Positions 61,431 to 64,000 of a DNA stretch of 64,000 nt are shown piece after piece. Location of the stretch: the NCBI RefSeq assembly GCF_002090175.1, contig NZ_BBRN01000003.1, positions 974,921-1,038,920 on the forward strand, written 5' to 3'. A model generated the notes under the pieces. The model was not told the origin of the DNA and searched no databases. It saw only the letters and a list, made by a program, of their open reading frames with translations. This stretch comes from Demequina sp. NBRC 110057 (lineage in GTDB: Bacteria; Actinomycetota; Actinomycetes; Actinomycetales; Demequinaceae). Position 1 is the stretch's first letter. Each line of letters opens with the position of its first letter. The position numbers were made by a program, and so were the translations under genes.

Positions 61431-64000
61431 TTAGCCCTTCGAGTGGCGCTGCAGCACGTGCTCAAGTTCGGTCCGCTTGGACCTCGGTACGAGCACCTGC
61501 TGGTCGTAGTGGCCCACGGCGATGAAAGCGATGAATACCTCGTGCTCGGGGATGTCGATGATCTTGCGGATCGCCGTCTCCTTCTTGGTTCCCATCGCCG
61601 TGTTCAGCGAGCACGACCCGAGGCCCACCTGGGTCAGGCCGAGGAGCAGAGACATCATGAACAGGCCGCCATCGATGAACGGCTGGTTGCGCTCGGGGGC
61701 GAAGAGGAAGGCGTCGAGGTCCGCCGACACAAGCAGCAGTCGCGGAGGCATCTCGTACCCGCTGAAACCGCCCTGAATGTCGAGGACCTGCTTGATGATG
61801 CGTGGGTCCTCGAACTGGTGAACCCTGGCTCCCTGGCGGTTGCACACCGAGGGTGCCTGCATCGCGATCTGCACGGCTCGGGAAATATCCGCGTCAGACA
61901 CGGGGTCGCTCGTAAACTCGCGAACACTGCGGCGGCCGTACACCACGTCCATGAAGGTGCGGCCGTCTCCAGCGTCGTCCGTCAGTTCGCGGATGCTGTC
62001 CGCCGGCAACGCGCCACCCTCTTGATGCGTGCACGTATCGATGAGGTTCTGGGAGGCCTCGGAGAAGAGCTCCCTGAAGTGCGACACGTCAGTGTTGAGA
62101 GCAGCATTGCGCGCAAAGTAGCTCTTCATCACTGCCGCGGAACTCTGCAGGAAGCTGTCATCCAAACTCAGGCCGGCGGCGAGCCACGCGTTCATCTCCT
62201 TCGCAAGGCCGGGGACGGCGATCCTGCCGAAACCGGGGCGAAGGTCGCTGCGGCTGAGACCCTTCTCGATGGCGTGAGCATGAAAGATCATGCGCGCACG
62301 AGCACCGGAAACGCCATCCGCCGATCGAGCGTGGGCGAAAGATCGGACCTGTCGCTCGTGATCCTTGAGCGCGAGTTCCTTGGCCTGGGCCGAGAACCCG
62401 CCTGCGGGGGCGCCAGGCTTCTTGGCCGGGGTGGCCTTGAGCACCGAGACGGGAATCTCGGCGACCTGGAAACCACGAATCTCGGCACCGGCGTTCCATC
62501 CGGTGAAGTGCAACGCACCGAACATCACCTGGGTGAGGCTGGGGTCCGTCACGCGGAAGCGAAACTCGTCGGTGCGCCACTTGCGCGAGTTGTCGCTCGT
62601 CGAAGCCTTGCCGATGACCTTGAACTGGCCCGTCTTCGGGTTGCGCAGGTGCACGTTGACCGCGGCGCCCTTGCTTCGAGGGGCCCAGTCAATCGTCAGC
62701 TGATACGCCGAGCCGGACTTGAGCGGCTCGGGGAAGTCCGTGAACGCGAGGTTCCCGGTCACGGAACCGCCGCGAGCAACCCTGAGACGCGTGCTGCGCG
62801 AGGAGGACGAGATTCGCCACGCGGAATTGTTCGAGGAGAAGGCAGGCTGACGCACCTCGAAGCGCTGGCGGGGGGCGAGTGCGGCGGAGTCCTTCTTCTC
62901 AGGATCCAACGCCGACTCCAACCACGTCAGCGACGTAGCCCGACCCTTCTCGATGTACTCACGCGCCTTCGTGAAATCAATCTCACGCGTCACATTCGCG
63001 TTCGCATCAATCTTCGCAGCATCGTCAGACTCAAACACCCGACGAGTCTCGTCAAAGCCCAACGACGACATCAGGTTCTTGAACCGATCCGCACCACGCT
63101 TCGTGTTGTAGATCGACGAGAAAGGCTTCTCAAAGATCGTCGCAAACGCCGACCCGTGGAAACTGTCCGTCACGACATACGCCGAATCACGGTAGGCACG
63201 CAGGAAGTTCTCCGGCGCATCCTCGGCCAAGACCTCGGCACGAGGCTCACCCTCGAACAGGGCCGTCACAGCCTCACGACCACCATCAGGGTTAGGGATG
63301 ACGACGATCTTCTTCACGCCCAACTTGTCGGCAATCGCCAACGCCGTGTCGCGCTTGCCCTCATTCGGGTCCAGGAAGAACACCGCAAGGTAGTCACCCT
63401 CAAACGACACCGTCGCCTTGTCAGCAAGCTCGCTGTAGTGCTCCTTGGGCAGCAAGAACACCGGGTCCACCACCAGCGTCGCCTTCGCGCCAAACACCTC
63501 ACGCGCCGTCTCGATCGCGTACTGCTCACGCACCGAAATCGCCTTGAACTGCTGCAGGTTATCCGCGTGCTTCACAATGAACGGCGGCTTGAACTTATCC
63601 ACCCCACGGTTACCAAACGACGTGGCATACGCCACCCGGTTGTTGTCCTCGCTGACAAAGTCCAAGAACAAGTCATCGTTCACGCGACCAATCAGCGGGT
63701 TCCACAACTGGTCACTACCGACCACAAAGGTCCGCGCAACATCGTTGAGCTTGTGCAACTCCGAGTAGTGCACCTGCTCCGTGTACTCGTAACCCACCCT
63801 GCGCGCAAACTGCATCGACAAAATGTCATCGGGCCACGACACACGGAAACCGTTGTAACCCAACGGCTCATGCACCATCAACACCGAACGCCCAAGACTC
63901 TCAATCGCTCGATTCAATCCGTAGTAGGTCAGGATCGAACCGTAGTTCTTCCCGTACCACCACCCGAGCACAGCGACATCATGAGTCTTCTTCGGATCGG
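61431..64000 (-). CDS. Polysaccharide pyruvyl transferase fused to nitroreductase (start cut off)
   Basis: 857 codons are open to the window edge; the frame continues upstream (DPKKTHDVAVLGWWYGKN), so the start lies outside. First domain (about 330 residues): WWYGKNYGSILTYYGLNRAI, WNPLIGRV, VDPVFLLPKEHYSEL and SAFATIFEKPFSSIYNTKRG, the PS_pyruv_trans pattern. Then a beta-sandwich of about 140 residues (SVTGNLAFTDFPEPLKSGSA; TGWNAGAEIRGFQVAEI), perhaps carbohydrate-binding. The last 290 residues are a nitroreductase: YGRRSVREFTSDPVSDADIS, SVCNRQGARVHQFED, LLLGLTQVGLGSCSLNTAMG. This flavin domain inside a surface-glycan enzyme is unusual. GC in the first domain is well below the rest. Confidence 0.8.
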   Translation of the reverse strand, partial: DPKKTHDVAVLGWWYGKNYGSILTYYGLNRAIESLGRSVLMVHEPLGYNGFRVSWPDDILSMQFARRVGYEYTEQVHYSELHKLNDVARTFVVGSDQLWNPLIGRVNDDLFLDFVSEDNNRVAYATSFGNRGVDKFKPPFIVKHADNLQQFKAISVREQYAIETAREVFGAKATLVVDPVFLLPKEHYSELADKATVSFEGDYLAVFFLDPNEGKRDTALAIADKLGVKKIVVIPNPDGGREAVTALFEGEPRAEVLAEDAPENFLRAYRDSAYVVTDSFHGSAFATIFEKPFSSIYNTKRGADRFKNLMSSLGFDETRRVFESDDAAKIDANANVTREIDFTKAREYIEKGRATSLTWLESALDPEKKDSAALAPRQRFEVRQPAFSSNNSAWRISSSSRSTRLRVARGGSVTGNLAFTDFPEPLKSGSAYQLTIDWAPRSKGAAVNVHLRNPKTGQFKVIGKASTSDNSRKWRTDEFRFRVTDPSLTQVMFGALHFTGWNAGAEIRGFQVAEIPVSVLKATPAKKPGAPAGGFSAQAKELALKDHERQVRSFAHARSADGVSGARARMIFHAHAIEKGLSRSDLRPGFGRIAVPGLAKEMNAWLAAGLSLDDSFLQSSAAVMKSYFARNAALNTDVSHFRELFSEASQNLIDTCTHQEGGALPADSIRELTDDAGDGRTFMDVVYGRRSVREFTSDPVSDADISRAVQIAMQAPSVCNRQGARVHQFEDPRIIKQVLDIQGGFSGYEMPPRLLLVSADLDAFLFAPERNQPFIDGGLFMMSLLLGLTQVGLGSCSLNTAMGTKKETAIRKIIDIPEHEVFIAFIAVGHYDQQVLVPRSKRTELEHVLQRHSKG

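Overview
The window is a very GC-rich, gene-dense actinobacterial chromosome segment. A 60-base backbone block at 9121 counts 43 G+C by hand. A ClpC-type Clp ATPase, an actinobacterial RadA, UDP-galactopyranose mutase with a GlfT2-type galactofuranosyltransferase, an OmpR-type two-component pair and a GH6/CBM2 cellulase together suggest Micrococcales, near Cellulomonadaceae/Demequinaceae. The genus cannot be fixed from sequence alone. No rRNA, CRISPR array, insertion sequence or prophage was seen.

Left part (1-19150): the 3' end of clpC, then a DUF559 nuclease-like gene between two copies of a palindromic repeat, a DoxX-like protein, an aldo/keto reductase, and DNA-repair and housekeeping genes (mutY, radA, proC). 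A three-gene minus-strand operon (IspD-like cytidylyltransferase, SDR reductase, CDP-glycerol-type polymer transferase) looks like a CDP-ribitol-type teichoic acid module. A lipoprotein GH6 cellulase lies just upstream of it. Next come a class V aminotransferase divergent from a LysR regulator, and an alkylation-repair operon (Ada-AlkA fusion plus Ogt).

Middle part (19190-48740): a DUF4956 / VTC polyphosphate polymerase / carbohydrate-binding lipoprotein operon divergent from a response regulator-histidine kinase pair; a MerR regulator with a dyad operator; an ABC-F ATPase with a structured leader; a frameshifted cupin; an ArsR-SRPBCC-DUF4287 operon whose operator covers the start codon; a cation/proton antiporter; a FrnE-like DsbA protein; a GMC oxidoreductase; a DHA2 drug exporter divergent from a MarR regulator with two palindromic sites; a tRNA-Gly; a UDP-glucose pyrophosphorylase; and a CopD-CtaG membrane protein. 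Between 44004 and 44643 there is no convincing gene. That stretch holds a long hairpin, a cluster of local helices that could be a structured RNA, and DnaA-box-like sequences.

Right part (48749-64000): a three-gene 2-oxoacid dehydrogenase operon (E1 alpha, E1 beta, E2), then a cell-surface glycan region: a polysaccharide pyruvyl transferase, a GT52/polysialyltransferase-like protein, glfT2-glf, a secreted LGFP/SLH-domain protein with a lipoprotein partner, a hexapeptide acyltransferase, and at the right edge a large protein joining a polysaccharide pyruvyl transferase to a nitroreductase. The start of that last gene is cut off by the window. Its pyruvyl-transferase part has clearly lower GC (two counted 60-base blocks have 32 G+C each), which suggests a recently acquired, mosaic locus.
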